DNA of 64,000 nt, taken from Blepharisma stoltei (Eukaryota > Ciliophora > Heterotrichea > Heterotrichida > Blepharismidae). Shown piece after piece: positions 25,901-36,100 of the stretch. Where the stretch lies: positions 1,586,501 to 1,650,500 of the forward strand of contig CAJZBQ010000053.1 in the NCBI GenBank assembly GCA_914767885.1. The letters run 5' to 3'. The stretch's first letter is position 1; the number at the start of each line of letters is the position of its first letter. The notes under the pieces were generated by a model. That model had not been told where the DNA came from. It searched no databases and worked only from the letters and a program-made list of their open reading frames with translations. The position numbers and the translations under genes are program-made.

Positions 25901-28900
25901 GATGCTGGCTACTATTGCATTTCTGGTTGCAATACTCCAACTCCAGATTCTTATACAAATACAGGATATGGGCAGCCTTGTCCTGAAGGTCACTATTGCT
26001 TGGCTGGAGCTACATTGCCAACACCATGTCTGGCCAAGCATAGGTAGCAACCCCACACCCCCACCCCCATCCCCCCAATAAGGGGAACCCCCACCCCCCC
26101 ACCCCCCTCTCGGGTTTATTCTATAGAAGTAATTGATAGGAAATAAGCAAAATAAATTAAATATAACCCAATTAAAACACTATATTGATAAATTAAGTCC
26201 ACAAATTACTTTATATTTATAAATTTAAATTAATTAGCAATTAATTAGAAAATATATTAAATTTGCTTTTTATATTTATAAATATAATGCCAAAGATATA
26301 GATAATGGCATTAATTATTAAATGAGCCAAGCACAACACAATAACTTGCATTAATTTATTGATTCATACATTAAAGCTAATCTAATGTCCATTGTACAAG
26401 GATTGCAGGACTGAATTGGTAACAGGATTCAATAGTGGTAGTAAAACTAGTATTTGCTATTGTCAATTTTACTTTTGGATCTCTAATTCGACTTTTAGCC
26501 ATTGTTCCACAAAGTTCATAAATATATGCAGGATATATTGCTAATTAATACCAAAGATCATTATTATGCTCGCTAACAAATTTTCATATGTGGTGTGCTT
26601 AGTAGTTATAGGAAATTCTCACCTCATTCCGCCTACTCATTAATCGATTGTGCTACGCTATGTAGATATTGTATAAATCAGTAATTTTGAATATTTAAAA
26701 TAATAATTTATTTATTACGTCTGCTCTAAATTGGCATTTGTCATATATTTATGCTATATTAAGGGGGGGTGGGGGTGCCATCTGTGAAAGGGGGGTGGGG
26801 GTGCCATTTTTTAGGGGGGGTGGGGGTACCACTTTTAGGGGGGTGGGGGTGTGGGGGTGTGGGGTTGCGACCCTATGCTTGACCACCATGTCCATCAGGG
26901 AAGTTTAGAACTCAAACAGGAGGAGCCCAATCATCAGATTGCACAGATTGCGATGCAGGTTATTACTGTATAGCCAATGACCCAGTTCCAAAAGAATGTC
27001 CAGCAGGTGCCTATTGTCCAGCTGGTTCAAATACCCCTACTTATTGCAATGCTGGCTACTATTCTCTTTATCCTCAGCAAAGCTCTTCAACTACCTGCAC
27101 AATCTGTCCATCAGGCTACTTATGTCTTTATCAAGGTACAGCTGATTATTCTAACTACCCTTGCTCTCCTGGCTACTATTGTACAACAGGGACACTCTCT
27201 TTGACATCATCTCCTGCAGGAGTTTATTCCCCAGGCTATAAAGCTGGCTCTGTTTCCGATTTAGTTGACTGTCCTTCAGGATATTACTGTGTGGAGCAAT
27301 CAACTGGCTATAATTACTGTGTAGTTGGGGAGTATTGCCCTACAAAGTCTTCAACTCCTTCTACTTGTTCATCAGGAAACTACTGTGACAATGTAAGTTC
27401 AAGCCCTACAGCATGTCCAGCTGGCTGGTATTGCCCCGGCTATACTAGTGAAATGTCTGAATATCCACCTTTGATATGTCCTGATCGAAAAGTTTGCAAG
27501 CAAAGCTGCTCATCTCCAGTCACTTGTGATGCTGGGTATTATGTGATAACTGCCACAACTATTGTCAATGTAGTAACACCTTCATGTAATGGCTGTCCTC
27601 CTGGGAAATATTCAACTGATACAACTGAAAAGTGCTATGACTGCTCTGCAGGCTATATGTGTACTGGAGAAACTCCGACCCCAACCCCTGTAAATCTAGA
27701 TACTGGCTACCAATGTGCTAAAGGGTATTATTGCCCTGTTGGAGCTTTAAAAGAATACGCATGTCCAGAAGGCACATATAGCATTGATGAAGCTCTGACT
27801 AGTTTAAGTGCTTGCACTAACTGTCCAGTTGGAAAATACAACGACCTCCCAGGCCAAACTTCTTGCAAAACTTGCGGAACTTATGCAACAAGCAAAGAAG
27901 GGGCTTCACAATGCACTTGTATTGGAAATTACCGTGTCTATCTCCAAGCCACTGGCTATTGTGTATGCCAAACTGGCTATGAATACATTGACAGCTCAGG
28001 AAATGACTTGAGCGATAAAAATGGCAAAGATGACTGTGTGCAAAAGATAATTAAAATATGGCGTCTTCGTCTAGGCATGGCCTCCCGGCCATGCAGCCTC
28101 GACTCATATTTTAATTATATCCGGCAAGGTTTTACCATTTCAGAGATGGACAGCAATGCTAGGTAAGCAATTCTGGTAGCTTTCAGAGCCTAGCCCTAGT
28201 CTATTCTCAGGGGTGGATTTTTCCTCGTGGGGAAGGAAGGTGCAGGGTTGGAAAGGGGAAGCCCAGCAAAGTCCTCTGGACCATTCGGGCAACTCCCTAG
28301 CGTGAAACTGGGCGTTACGTCCCAGGCTTTGCATTTTTCCCTTTTGCCGATAGCCGACCAGAAAAATCCATTTTTTGGGTTTTTCGGAAAAGCAACCCAT
28401 GTACAAGCAAGTAGCTCATCCATGAGCCGTCGAAGACGTGGACATTTGCCCTAGAAGCACCTTGGCGATCGAAGCGAGTTTGTCTCCAGCAGGCTGGTGG
28501 GCCCGATGCGACGAAAGGCGAGTGATAAACCTGGAGTTGTAACCCCGTAGTGGACGTTAAGCGATATAAATTCTATAAAATAAGATAAGATAAGACTGTG
28601 TGCAAAAGGTTTATACAAGGTGCAACTCTGGAGATGTCAGAGATCAGTTAGGTAAATGCAGAAGCACGTCTGATTGCTCTAGTGAGTGCAATGGAGGGAG
28701 CGGAGAAAGATCTCCATCTACTGGGCTATGTGAATGTACAGAAGTTGATGACGTTAATAATATTTGCAATGAAAATTGCAGAGATACAAGTAATACGATG
28801 ACTTATAATAGTGGAGGACAGTTTGTGATTTATAATCCTACGACTGGAAAATCAGAAGCAGTTGCTTCTACAGATGTAGATGGACTTCAAGGCAGCGCCG

Positions 28901-31900
28901 CTTGCTATCCAGGCAAATCTTGCAAAGTCCATAGCGTTGAAATGACCTCTAGTGGAAAAATTAATGGCCTTTTTGGTGTCACTAGTTCAGTTAAAAGCTC
29001 TAAGTCCTCTTCAAGAATTCTAGCCACAACTGACAGCTCGAAATATATCCAAAACCCTGTTATTTGCTTAAACATTGGTGAGACAATGGCATTTTCTGTT
29101 ATCAAGCCTGACCATTATCCTGTCTACATGAAAAAATCTTTGATAAACTCCAACCCTACTTTTGACTATAGCGAATTCACTGCTCTTGCTGATAGTATGA
29201 AAAATGGAGAAAACATCACAGTATTTGTATTCACTTTTAACCAAGGCGGTGTTTATCTATTTGCAGATGCTGCAGATACAAGCCAGCAAATGATTGTAGG
29301 TGTGATGACAGACAGTTCAGAATGTCCATACTCTGATTCGCAACTTCAGCCACGAACTGCTGCTTCGATCCACCTTATAAGAACTAATCTTAAGGGCGAT
29401 ATCATCCAAAGTGTCGATTGGAAAGTTGTAGTTGGCCTCATGATTTCTTTACTCCCCCACTTAAAAAATTAGCAAAATTTTTAGTTTTTGGGTAATTTAA
29501 CTCTCTTTAAACAGAAACAGCATTTAATGATTATAAAAATAAATAATAATTTTATACAAATAATTTTTATACACAATTTAAGAATATAATTAATTTATTT
29601 TAAATAGGGCTCTATATTTAAGCAAAATTAAAATTTCCAATCAAAATTTTTATATTTCTTTTCATAAATTTAAAATTTTTATATATAAAAAAATATTCAA
29701 AGTTTGAACAATTTTTTCCCCAACTAATGTGTAGTTAGTAGTGGCAGTACTTATATTTACAGCTCTATTCTATTACTATACCAAGTTCACCTGGGAAATA
29801 AGACTTATGAAAAGAGTGCCATACAGAGAACAAAATAAACATCTTAAAATCATAGGTGATGAAGGGACCCGAACAACAATGCAGCTAGTTATAGATGGAA
29901 AAGAAGCGGGAAGTGATTCATCAGAGGTAGAAGAAATAAGAGAAATGATCTTTGAAAAAGTCCCAGAAGTAGCTAGCTTTGAACCTACCAACTACTTAGA
30001 CGAGCATAACCAAGTTGACAATTCTTTGATTCAAGCTATCAAGGAAAAAATCAGAAACAACAATAAGCTTGTGATGAAATTCTTAGAAGACAGTGCTGCA
30101 GACTCTCAAGATAGACTACAAAGACTTGCTAACGAAACTGAAGAACTACGAAATCTGCTCTATGACTTATTAAACCCTCTTAGCAAACTAGTCGGAAAGC
30201 CAGCGAAAAAAACTCTTGACGACAAACTATCAGCTAGAGACGAAAGTATCATAGGATCTGCCCCAACTACGCTCATCCCTGACATTGAATATCAAGAAGC
30301 ACTCAACGAAATTGCTGAAAACGGTGCTTTAATTGACCAAGACAAAAACAAGCTTATGAGTGAGCTTAATTCTGAGCTGCAGAAGCTCGAAGAAAACATC
30401 AAAGCAGATAAATCAAAGCATGATGATGAACTTGCAATGAGACTCGCTCTAAGAGCCAAGCGGCGAAAGGAGCTGGAAAGAGAGAAAAAGGAACTTGAAA
30501 GAGAAGAAAAAAATCTTGCAAAAGCTCAGCAAAACGAAATTTGGGAAGCCAAAATGGTCTTTGATGAAGAAGAAAAAGCCTTACAAGAAGACTTTAATAG
30601 AGAAAAAGAAGAAATCAGGAGGACTGTTCTTGGCAGTCAAGTCGCAGAACTGCAAGATAAGCTTCAAAAGATGATAGAAGACCACCCAGAAAAGACACAA
30701 GAATATATCAGGCAATATGAGCAACATGTAGAAGCTTTAGAGAACAATTTGACTATAAACCAAATGAGGCAGCACCAAGAATTAGTCAAAAGACTTGAAG
30801 AAAAGAAAAACCAAAGAAGGGCTCAGCTTAAAGAAAAGCAAGCCAAAATGGAAGCAGAAATCAAAAACAAGCAAGCCATGGAAAGAGAAGAAATTGAGCA
30901 GAAGAAAAAAGACCTCGAAATTGAAGAAGCCATCGCAGAAGCTTTACCAATCGTGACCAAAGACCAAACAAATAAAGAACTCGAAGACCTCGAGAAAAAG
31001 CATAAAGATGAACTAATTGAGTATGAAAAAGAGCTGAAAACACAAGAAAACCAAGAAGTCACTGCACTACAGAAGCAAGCAACCATGAAAGAAAGCAAAC
31101 TGACTCAGCTAAAGGCAGACCTAGAAAAACAAAAGAAAAAACTTATGGAGTCTGTTGCTACAGCTACTGATGAAGAAAAAGATATTTTGTACCAAGATTT
31201 AGCTATGAATGAAATGAAACTTAAAGAACTTGCTGAAAAAGTCTCTCAGGAACAGAAGAAAAATTTAGATGACAGGCTGGAATTTAGGAGAAAGAAGAGA
31301 GATGAAAGGCTTAAAGCGCTTAAACAAAAGCAAGAAGAAGAAAGAAAAGCAGTAGAACTCCAAGCTAAAAATAAAGCCAATGAAAATAAAGCAATAGAAT
31401 TAGAGCAAGCAATTAAGCAAGCACTTTCTAAACTTCCTGTTGATAAACAAAATGACGCACACATAAAAATGGCATGGCGAGCCAGCCTGCCCTCTTGAAG
31501 CCTATAGCCAGACAGGAGTCTAGGGACTTTTATGGAAGGAGAGCAGCGAACGGCGAGTGTCTCAAGCCATGTTTTTTTTGGTCTGATGGAGCGCAGTGTC
31601 GGGCTGACCTAACGAAGGCTCGCATCCAGTGCAAGGCTTTACCCCGAGGGAGGATGGAATTTGGAAAGGGATACCCCAGCAGCAAGGACAAGTTTATTCT
31701 CGATAGATAGCCTGACAAGAAAATTTGCTTTTCTAATTTTCGGAAAAGGATGTACGGCACGGTGACCTAGCGTCTTTACCAGCAGATTGCGAGTGCAAGC
31801 CCTCGACCTTAGGGAGCAACACATGCCTTTAAGCCGTGGAATTGGATTGGCAAGCAGCAGGGTGTCGCGAAGCAAGGGACGTGAAAGCCGATATGGCCGC

Positions 31901-33111
31901 CCAGGAGCTACTCGATAATAATCTAAGTTTAAGACAAACAAAATGACGCCATAAAAGCTCTTCTTGAAGAAAAGCACGAGCAAGAAAGACTCAAACTCAA
32001 GAAAAAACTGCGGAAAAAGCTGAGAGACTGCCAAAAGGATGCTATCAGAGAAGTCATGAGGATGAAAGCAAGCGATCTAGAAATCTTAAGAAACGAATTC
32101 AAAGAAAAGGTCAAAGCTGCAGGCAGAGACTCTGAAGCTCTCTCACAAATCCAGCAAGAAGAAACTGAAGCACTAAATAGAATTGATTATCACTATATGA
32201 AGCAGCTAGAAAGCTCTCAAGAAGACGCTTGGAGAAAACAATCAGAAAAAAATCAGCAAGAGCTGTTATCTCTTATAGACCATCAGCTTGGAGAAATGAG
32301 AAAATATGCAAACAGCCAAGGACCAAACCAAGGATCTGAAGATTTAGAACTGAAACTCCAACAAGAACGGCAAAGGGTCGAAGATGAAGGCCAGAGAAAA
32401 TTGAACGAGCTTAATAAGAGAAAAGAAGAATTAGAAGCTTTAAGAGCACAAAAACAAAAAGAACTAGAAGAAATGATCATGAGAGAAAAAAGACATGAAG
32501 AAATGGAAAACAGAAGACAACTTCTGATTGAGAAGAAAAGAGCACTGATGGAAAAACAGCGCAAAATCAGAGAAGAACTGCAAAAAAGAGGCCAGCTAAC
32601 CTCTGAACAAATGGAAAGACTAATCAGTGAGCATCAAAGAGAACTTTCTGCATTAGAAAGCGCCATTGCAAGAGAAAGAGATAGACAAATGGCTTTGATG
32701 AGCCAAAAACTTGCAGAGAGAATGCAAAGGAAGAATGAATATGAAATGACTGTACAAAGAATGAAAGAAGAGCAAAGCAGATGGCAAAAAGAAATGGAAG
32801 AGTTGCCAGGGATCACAAATAAACAAGCCACTACATTATTACTTAAATGGAGAAGGTACCCGAAGAGAGGCATCAAAGATATTGAAAAGACACTGAGAAC
32901 TGTTGAGCCAGCTGAAAGGCAACTGCCTGTTGTGGCTAAGATGGAAGATGCCCCTGTGGTAGATTCAAATGATCCAAGGCTGGATGAGCTAGTAGCGAAG
33001 GTGGACAGGATTGAAAAGATCGTCAAAAATGTGGACTCAACACAGTTTGAGAACGCGATTAAAGCGCTTGAAGAATTGGAAAGGACAATTAAGTCGGTTA
33101 AGTCTCTATAA
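13985..33111 (+). CDS. giant membrane-anchored Cys-rich repeat protein, interrupted by ten insertions
   Basis: A signal peptide (MSPLVFLLMLAQSFAY) opens the protein. After one 15-nt intron and ten insertions are removed, 12,759 nt (4,252 residues) remain in one frame. Order: Ser/Thr-rich beta-sandwich repeats (about residues 20-620; units such as PNSIVVEGE and SVVFQEGLTGSYSIVL recall Calx-beta-like domains); then roughly residues 650-3080 of tandem CPAGYYC / CPxGxYC repeats of the GCC2/GCC3 or ephrin-receptor-like type; a non-repeat segment (about 3100-3280) ending GVYLFADAADTSQQM that may be cupredoxin-like; one membrane helix around 3290 (MISLVAVLIFTALFYYY) created by removal of IES 29450-29738; and about 930 residues of charged coiled coil ending KSVKSL. 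A surface or cortical linker role is inferred. A split into several genes is possible but unnecessary, since every junction keeps frame. Confidence 0.75.
14066..14080 (+). other. 15-nt intron
   Basis: GTAATATTAATTTAG contains in-frame TAG. Removing it links GTAS to ISAGGTT just after the signal peptide of the giant gene. Confidence 0.9.
15863..16231. mobile_element. IES, TTTAAATTGAAACAAAA family, with TCA junction
   Basis: The ends read CTCCCCCCCCTTTAAATTGAAAC on both sides; the left end is a fold-back as in the 1062 family but with a different arm sequence. The direct repeat is TCA (15863-15865 and 16232-16234), not TA. Excision gives HTVTSGDSSYNG in frame. Confidence 0.85.
18254..18872. 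mobile_element. insertion with TGGTNAAGC-like ends and 7-bp direct repeat
   Basis: TCTGGCT occurs at 18254-18260 and 18873-18879. Inverted ends are GGTAATACATAAACCC..CTCC.AC and TGGTCAAGCCTAAACCCACCC, continuing over about 60 bases (CCTAGTC.TGATAATAA). TA is not in the direct repeat. Removal links SQVSG to YCSQGYYC and restores the Cys-repeat spacing. The interior is AT-rich with no gene. Confidence 0.8.
20066..20451. mobile_element. IES, CTCCCC/GTGAGCGAACAAAA family
   Basis: TAA is at both junctions. Left fold-back (CTCCGTGAGTGAGC) and right double-motif end are as in the copy at 1062, and the AT-rich interior also matches that copy closely. Excision yields GSFWSKQNITPSG. Confidence 0.9.
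21330..21767 (-). mobile_element. retroposon-like insertion R1 with 17-bp target duplication
   Basis: ATCCGAGAACAGGAATC flanks the insert at 21330-21346 and 21768-21784. The insert is GC-rich compared with its surroundings. Read on the minus strand it starts AAATAAAATGGC, carries one open frame almost end to end (21760-21380, 126 codons) and ends GACCCCGTAGTGGACGTTAA followed by an ATAAGATAAG tail. Long duplications and a simple 3' tail indicate target-primed retroposition. Removing the insert plus one repeat gives TYNPRTGITDSSMC. Confidence 0.85.
22964..23272. mobile_element. degenerate IES (boundaries approximate)
   Basis: The right part contains CTCGCTCACAGAGGGAGAG and the left part TTTGTTTGCTCACACAAG, decayed forms of the GTGAGCGAACAAAA family. 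The frame stops at 22996. Joining at the shared TATCA (22964 and 23273) gives GYYQSSDCIICPAGYYC, exactly the repeat consensus. True ends may lie at other TNA sites within a few bases. Confidence 0.6.
23407..25434. mobile_element. 2-kb long-palindrome insertion
   Basis: Two arms of about 650 bases (roughly 23446-24096 and 24601-25310) are nearly perfect inverted copies around a 500-base loop; the right arm has an extra 60-70 bases near 25098-25165. TATATGTCC occurs at 23407-23415 and 25435-25443, and joining there gives IAYICPIGNYC in the Cys-repeat gene. No transposase frame was recognised; the interior is AT-rich with TGCGC-containing patches. It could be a non-autonomous foldback element. 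Confidence 0.75.
26022..26883. mobile_element. insertion with TGGTCAAGCATAGG ends and 9-bp direct repeat
   Basis: CACCATGTC lies at 26022-26030 and 26884-26892. The left end TGGCCAAGCATAGGTAGCAACCCC and the right end (inward) TCAAGCATAGGGTCGCAACCCC are inverted. Both are followed by C-rich tandem CACCCCCAC runs (G-rich GGGGGTGGGGGTG at the right). The central 600 bases are AT-rich. Removal gives TLPTPCPSGKFRTQTGG in frame. It shares end motifs with the element at 18254, so the two form a class distinct from TA-type IESs. Confidence 0.8.
28032..28593 (+). mobile_element. retroposon-like insertion R2 with 15-bp target duplication
   Basis: GACTGTGTGCAAAAG flanks the insert (28032-28046 and 28594-28608). 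The insert starts ATAATTAAAATATGGCG, with a fold-back partner CATATTTTAATT at 28105-28116. It contains GGAAAGGGGAAGCCCAGC (about 28250-28268), then a hairpin at about 28357-28387. It ends CCCCGTAGTGGACGTTAAGCG and an A/T tail with ATAAGATAAG. The same 3' end is found in R1. Excision restores DCVQKVYTRC. Confidence 0.9.
29450..29738. mobile_element. IES creating or removing the membrane helix
   Basis: The left end is TTA-CTCCCCCACTTAAAAA. The right end is TTAGTAGTGG after CCCCAACTAATGTG, so junctions at TTA 29735 or TA 29739 both keep frame (LVVAV or LVAV). Joined sequence makes a continuous hydrophobic segment, VVVGLMISL plus VAVLIFTALFYYY. The interior is AT-rich. Confidence 0.75.
31445..31935 (+). 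mobile_element. retroposon-like insertion R3 with 14-bp target duplication
   Basis: AAACAAAATGACGC is found at 31445-31458 and 31936-31949. The GC-rich insert begins ACACATAAAAATGGCATGGCG and carries the TTTGGAAAGGGATACCCCAGC core (31661-31680) shared with R2, R5 and R7. It ends CTCGATAATAATCTAAGTTTAAG. Removal gives PVDKQNDAIKALLEEKH, seamless in the coiled coil. Confidence 0.85.
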
Positions 33112-33152
33112 ACTAACTATAGATTTCAAAATGAATTAATTTTAATATAAAA

Positions 33153-36100
33153 ATGGCAAAAGCTTTATTTATCATTTTTGCATGAGCTATAGGGATAAGT
33201 TTTCTTATTTTTTATTTATTCTTTGAAATTGATAAATACAAGCCAAGTTTGAACGGATCTGTACTCATAATTTAGAGTTACTTACTCCCTTGGCTAGTAA
33301 GCAAATATTTGCTCTCTAGCAAAGGGGGTTTATTATTTTTTTATGATCTAATTAATTTATAATCTATATATCAAATAACTTCTTATCTAAAACTTAATAT
33401 AAAATATTGGATATTCATTATTATAGTCATTAATTATATAATAAATTAGAGCTTCTGCCAAAACTATATTTGCTCATTAATCAAATGAAATTATTTTACC
33501 AATATTTGTAATGGTTTCGCACGCTGAACAATGGTGGGTTAATTTATTTGGAAGATTATGGCTTTATCAAACCCTATGAAAAAGTATCATCTCAAAACAC
33601 ATATCCATCAGAGCCCAGCAATTATACAGGAAATACTTTATCTGAAAATTCTGATTTAGAAATATATAAATATCAAGGCTATCAAGCATGCATCCCTGAA
33701 TCATTTGGGTATACACATTCAGATGCATCAATAAATTTTCGACATATAAAATACCCAACATGCACAGAAAAACTAAACACACAAAGAAAAATCATTGAAA
33801 TTGATATAGAGAATAATCAGCTTATTATGAACTGTCCAAAAGGAAAAGGATGGTATTATCTTGGTTTAAATCAAGATAGGGAGCTTATTGGAAAAGATGT
33901 TTATGAAGAAAAAATTAAAAAGTATCCTGGACACCCAGTCAAGCTTGAAAATAATGAAGAGTGGGCTTATGGGACTTGTGAGGAAAATACCTTTCCGTTA
34001 GAAGGAGCTGCCTATGCTAACAGACCAAAGCTGGCTTCTAAAAAAAGAGCCAAAAAAATAATGGAAAATTTGCAAGGTGAAGCTTATCGAGACTTTAAAG
34101 AAAACCAAACCCGCCCTTTAACTGTCTTGGTGCTGACTTTTGATTCTATATCTCGTAGGCATTTTTATAGAAATCTTCCAAAGACAAAGACTTTTTTAAG
34201 TTCTTTATCCCCTGAAAAATTTCGAGTTTTTGATTATAAAATTCACAACATTATAGGCGATAACTCTTTACCTAATGTTTATTCCCTTTTGACAGGAAAA
34301 AGCTATGATGGCGTTATAGAGTGAGAAAAGGACGATAATGCTAAAGCGAAAGAAGATTTATTAGGATCAAATTCAATATGAAATTATATGCAAGATAAAG
34401 TAAAAATCATTTAGGGATGAGTAACTCTTTTTAATGCAGAATTTTGTGATGATTATTTTTCTGTTAAATTTGGAAGAAAATTAAACGTTGACCATATAAT
34501 GACCAAATTTTGATGTGCTGCTGAAAAGTTTTCGGATTACAAGTAATTTCTACCTAGTGATCTTGGCCAATTTCAAAGATGTATAGGAAACGAAAATTCT
34601 CATTTTTATACCTTAAATTATACTTATCAATTTGTATTGAATTATCAAGGGATTAATAAATGAGCTCACATTATGAGTTTGCCAGGGCACGAAGATTCTG
34701 GAACTGTTGTGCAAACGCTTGATGATGATTTATCGATCTTTTTAAAAAATATCTTGAATACTAAAGATGAAGTATTTATTTTTTTATTGGCTGACCATGG
34801 AATGAGGTATGGTGGATGGTATAAATATATTGAAGGCTATATGGAACACAAGCTTCCAATGCTATTTTTAATAGCTTCAACATCATTATTAAATGACATT
34901 CCAGGCAGTATTGAGAACTTATCATATAACTCAAATCGTCTTGTTTCTAAAACAGATATTCATAGAACATTAAAGCATTTAGCTCATATTCCTTATTATC
35001 GAAATTATGAAGCGAAGTCTCTAGAGTACAGAAGATGGCATGCAGTTGGCCATTCTGTAAGCTTAATGATGGAAAAAGTCCCATTGTGAAGAGAATGCAG
35101 TGATATTGGTATTGATCAAGTCTGATGCTCTTGTCCTATACTTGAGAGGGTTGATAAGAATGCTTATGCTAATTATTCTAATACATATAGTGAAGCAGAG
35201 TATGAAGTTAAAAAATTTATAGAAGATATTGCAGATGCCATGGTTTTCGAAATAAATCAAGAAACTCATGGCTCTCATAACTATGAGGGATGGCACATTT
35301 GCCAAAAAATCAGTTTAAAACAAATAGAAAATGTTGAATGGTTTAGGTACACAAACGGAAAGCATCTATTTAAATTATTAATTAGCGTAAATGAAGATGA
35401 AGAGGTTAGGTATGAAAGCCTTGCGATGATTTCAGCATATTTCTTGTATCCAAAAAGCCCAAGAGCTGGATTTCCTTTATATTCTGTTATGAATAATGGA
35501 AAAAAGCTACTCAAACTTTTATATGTTTCACGAAAGACGCCACAATCAAGTCTATGCAAAGAAATTTGTAAAGAAAAATCAATTATTGGAAATCTTTGCC
35601 TATGCAATATAGCCCATATCCCTATATAGATTTCTTTATTGAACAGCATCTAATGGACGGTTGAAAGACCAAGCTAGACTCTATCAAAGGGATCAGCTGT
35701 ATCTCTATAATACCAGGAAGGGTTAAAACGTGGCTAACCAAAAATGGTTGACAAGTGTGAACAAAGTTGGCAAACAAGCGCGCCAATTTTTAAAATGGCT
35801 TTATTATAAAAAATTAATTTCAAATTAAAGATGCCTTTTAGACTAGCACTGATAAGTATCTTATCTATTTTTTCCTATTTTATATCTAATTACTGACCGC
35901 GGGTCGATTGCACCATATTGTGTGCATATTTTTTTGATTAAATTTTTTATATGTCATATTAGCTTAGTAAGACATTTATCAGCGAAAATTCAGCAATCAT
36001 CGTTAGAATATTATATTCCTTGTAAAGGGTTTTCAATAGATGAATCCATGATTGGATTTATTGGAAGACATGATCTAAAACAATATATGTCAATGAAACC

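Noticed and set aside
26760-26870. G-rich tract as telomere or telomere-like DNA
   Set aside because: Irregular GGGGGTGGGGGTG runs form one end of an inverted-repeat element, with the complement at 26050-26107; it is internal and not a regular telomere unit.
21330-31949. Retroposon-like inserts might be ordinary spliceosomal introns
   Set aside because: No GT..AG pair at the insert borders removes exactly the insert plus one target repeat. Genuine introns here are 15-17 nt, and the inserts are 340-660 nt with target duplications.
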